64,000 nucleotides of DNA from Rhodococcoides kyotonense (GTDB lineage: Bacteria > Actinomycetota > Actinomycetes > Mycobacteriales > Mycobacteriaceae): assembly GCF_900188125.1 (NCBI RefSeq), contig NZ_FZOW01000017.1, forward strand, positions 1 to 64,000, read 5' to 3'. Of this stretch, positions 63,211 to 64,000 are shown in pieces. The notes under the pieces are model-generated. The model saw nothing but the letters and a program-made list of their open reading frames with translations, made no database searches and had not been told where the DNA came from. Position 1 is the stretch's first letter. Each line of letters opens with the position of its first letter. The position numbers and the translations under genes are program-made.

Positions 63211-63238
63211 AATTCATACACCCTCGTAGATTATCTAC
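63204..63238 (+). promoter_or_regulatory. leaderless promoter with overlapping MarR operator
   Basis: TTGCCA (63204-63209) and TAGATT (63227-63232) are 17 bp apart, and the A of ATG 63240 is 7 bp after the -10, so the transcript would start at the initiation codon. The perfect 13-bp palindrome GTAGATTATCTAC (63226-63238) covers the -10. Confidence 0.55.
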
Positions 63239-63239
63239 C

Positions 63240-63683
63240 ATGACCAACGAATCCGATCTCGACTCCTTAGAGCACAGTGCCACGTCCGGGCGCCCGCGTT
63301 TCGGGATGGTGGTCCTCTATGTCGGCGACCTTCAGCGCTCGATCGAGTTCTACCGCCTCCTCGGTATTGACGTGTCCGACGCGCACCCCGAGCGGCCGGT
63401 CGCCTTCTATAAGGAAGGCGACGAGACGAGGCTGATCCTCACCACCGCGCCGATCGCGCAACGCTTCGACCCCGAGTGGGTCCGACCCGCACCTAGCGGC
63501 TACCAGCAAGTCGTGGAGTTCTTCGTCGACACGGACGCAGCCGTCGACGCCACCTGGGAGCGACTGACCGCCGCCGGCCACACGGGCATCACCGCCCCCG
63601 CGAACCTCCTGGGGCCGTACGCAACGGTCGTCAAGGACCCGGACGGCAACGCAGTGCTGATCACCAACGAACCGCAACAGTAA
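63240..63683 (+). CDS. VOC-family protein controlled by MarR
   Basis: 147 residues, glyoxalase/bleomycin-resistance fold: VVLYVGDLQRSIEFYRLLGIDV and NLLGPYATVVKDPDGNAVLIT. No ribosome site is present before ATG 63240, consistent with a leaderless transcript. Likely a detoxifying or antibiotic-binding protein. Confidence 0.85.
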   Translation: MTNESDLDSLEHSATSGRPRFGMVVLYVGDLQRSIEFYRLLGIDVSDAHPERPVAFYKEGDETRLILTTAPIAQRFDPEWVRPAPSGYQQVVEFFVDTDAAVDATWERLTAAGHTGITAPANLLGPYATVVKDPDGNAVLITNEPQQ

Positions 63684-63786
63684 GTTCTATCCACGCCAAG
63701 CAGAGCATGAGCGCTACGGTGCGGCTCCGCCGCCCGTGAGTGGAGAGTTGGTGTGGGAGGTAACTTTTCGCGCACGGGTGGCGAAG

Positions 63787-63833
63787 CCGCACTTGTGCAG
63801 GCGATTTGACCCGATTCTCCTGCATAAGTGCGG
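63787..63833. repeat. 47-bp palindromic repeat R1, copy g
   Basis: Arms CCGCACTTGTGCAG / CTGCATAAGTGCGG (one wobble pair); centre GCGATTTGACCCGATTCTC. It lies between the VOC gene and the transporter gene at the right edge. Confidence 0.82.
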
Positions 63834-63889
63834 GTTCGAGCCGCGATAGGATTCGCCCTCACGGGCGTCGACACTGCATAGTCACACTC

Positions 63890-64000
63890 ATGTCCACCGG
63901 CACCACTGTTCGCGGATCGACGTTCGGGATCTTCGCCCTGCTGGCGGCGACGCTGTTCTGGGCCGGCAACTACGTCGTGGGTGGCGCTGCGGTGTCGTCG
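63890..64000 (+). CDS. EamA/DMT-family transporter, 5' end only
   Basis: The first 37 codons are present: MSTGTTVRGSTFGIFALLAA then TLFWAGNYVVGGAAVSS, the typical first helix of EamA drug/metabolite exporters (the FWAGNYVVG motif). The gene runs off the right edge. Confidence 0.7.
   Translation, partial: MSTGTTVRGSTFGIFALLAATLFWAGNYVVGGAAVSS

Noticed and set aside
1492-63833. Recurrent palindromes as a CRISPR array
   Set aside because: Copies are kilobases apart, in both intergenic contexts, with no spacer periodicity and no cas genes.

Overview
The window looks like a chromosomal segment of a high-GC mycolic-acid actinobacterium, most likely Rhodococcus or a close relative. The basis is a DUF222 (13E12-type) HNH-family protein, a mycothiol-type arsenate reductase, an IdeR/DtxR-like box, many GTG starts and a dense set of SDR, MDR and luciferase-like oxidoreductases. 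The genus is an inference; no rRNA or tRNA gene was found.

Layout. 1-8.3 kb: a truncated DUF222 protein, a small membrane protein, an SDR, an arsenic-resistance locus (arsR1, arsI, and a translationally coupled arsR2-acr3-arsC operon), an alcohol dehydrogenase, an iron-siderophore binding lipoprotein with an upstream iron box, and a small secreted protein.

8.4-39 kb: what appears to be one aromatic (type II) polyketide biosynthetic cluster. The core is KS-alpha (Cys169), chain-length factor (Gln in place of Cys), ACP, an ActIII-like ketoreductase and a two-domain aromatase/cyclase. Beside it lie a KSIII-like protein with Ser at the nucleophile position and a stand-alone acyltransferase, a pairing like DpsC/DpsD of anthracycline pathways that suggests a non-acetate starter unit. 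Tailoring candidates are a TcmG-like FAD hydroxylase, an O-methyltransferase, an antibiotic-biosynthesis monooxygenase, a SnoaL-fold protein, an old-yellow-enzyme reductase, two luciferase-like monooxygenases (one MsnO8-like), an MBL hydrolase, an extra SDR and two quinone-oxidoreductase-like MDRs. Regulation and transport: two SARPs, one 1021-residue SARP-NB-ARC-TPR regulator, a MarR/MFS efflux pair with twin operator boxes, and a Dpp/Opp-type ABC transporter lying head-to-tail with the large regulator. A strong terminator follows the ACP gene.

39-64 kb: an accessory region with short genes, gene fragments and dispersed repeats. It holds likely orphan immunity or antitoxin proteins (SMI1/KNR4 twice plus a decayed copy, barstar-like, MbcA/ParS-like), a nucleotidyltransferase broken by an in-frame stop, a GNAT gene with an in-frame TAG, a peptide-deformylase remnant, a duplicated methyltransferase 5' end, a glycosyltransferase-methyltransferase pair next to a small phosphotransferase, and several regulator-target pairs. 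Two repeat families are dispersed in intergenic DNA: a 47-bp palindrome (14-bp arms, 19-bp centre; seven copies) and a roughly 80-bp element (five copies), sometimes side by side.

The polyketide cluster is the strongest candidate for an undescribed system; the 47-bp palindrome family is the strongest non-coding signal.
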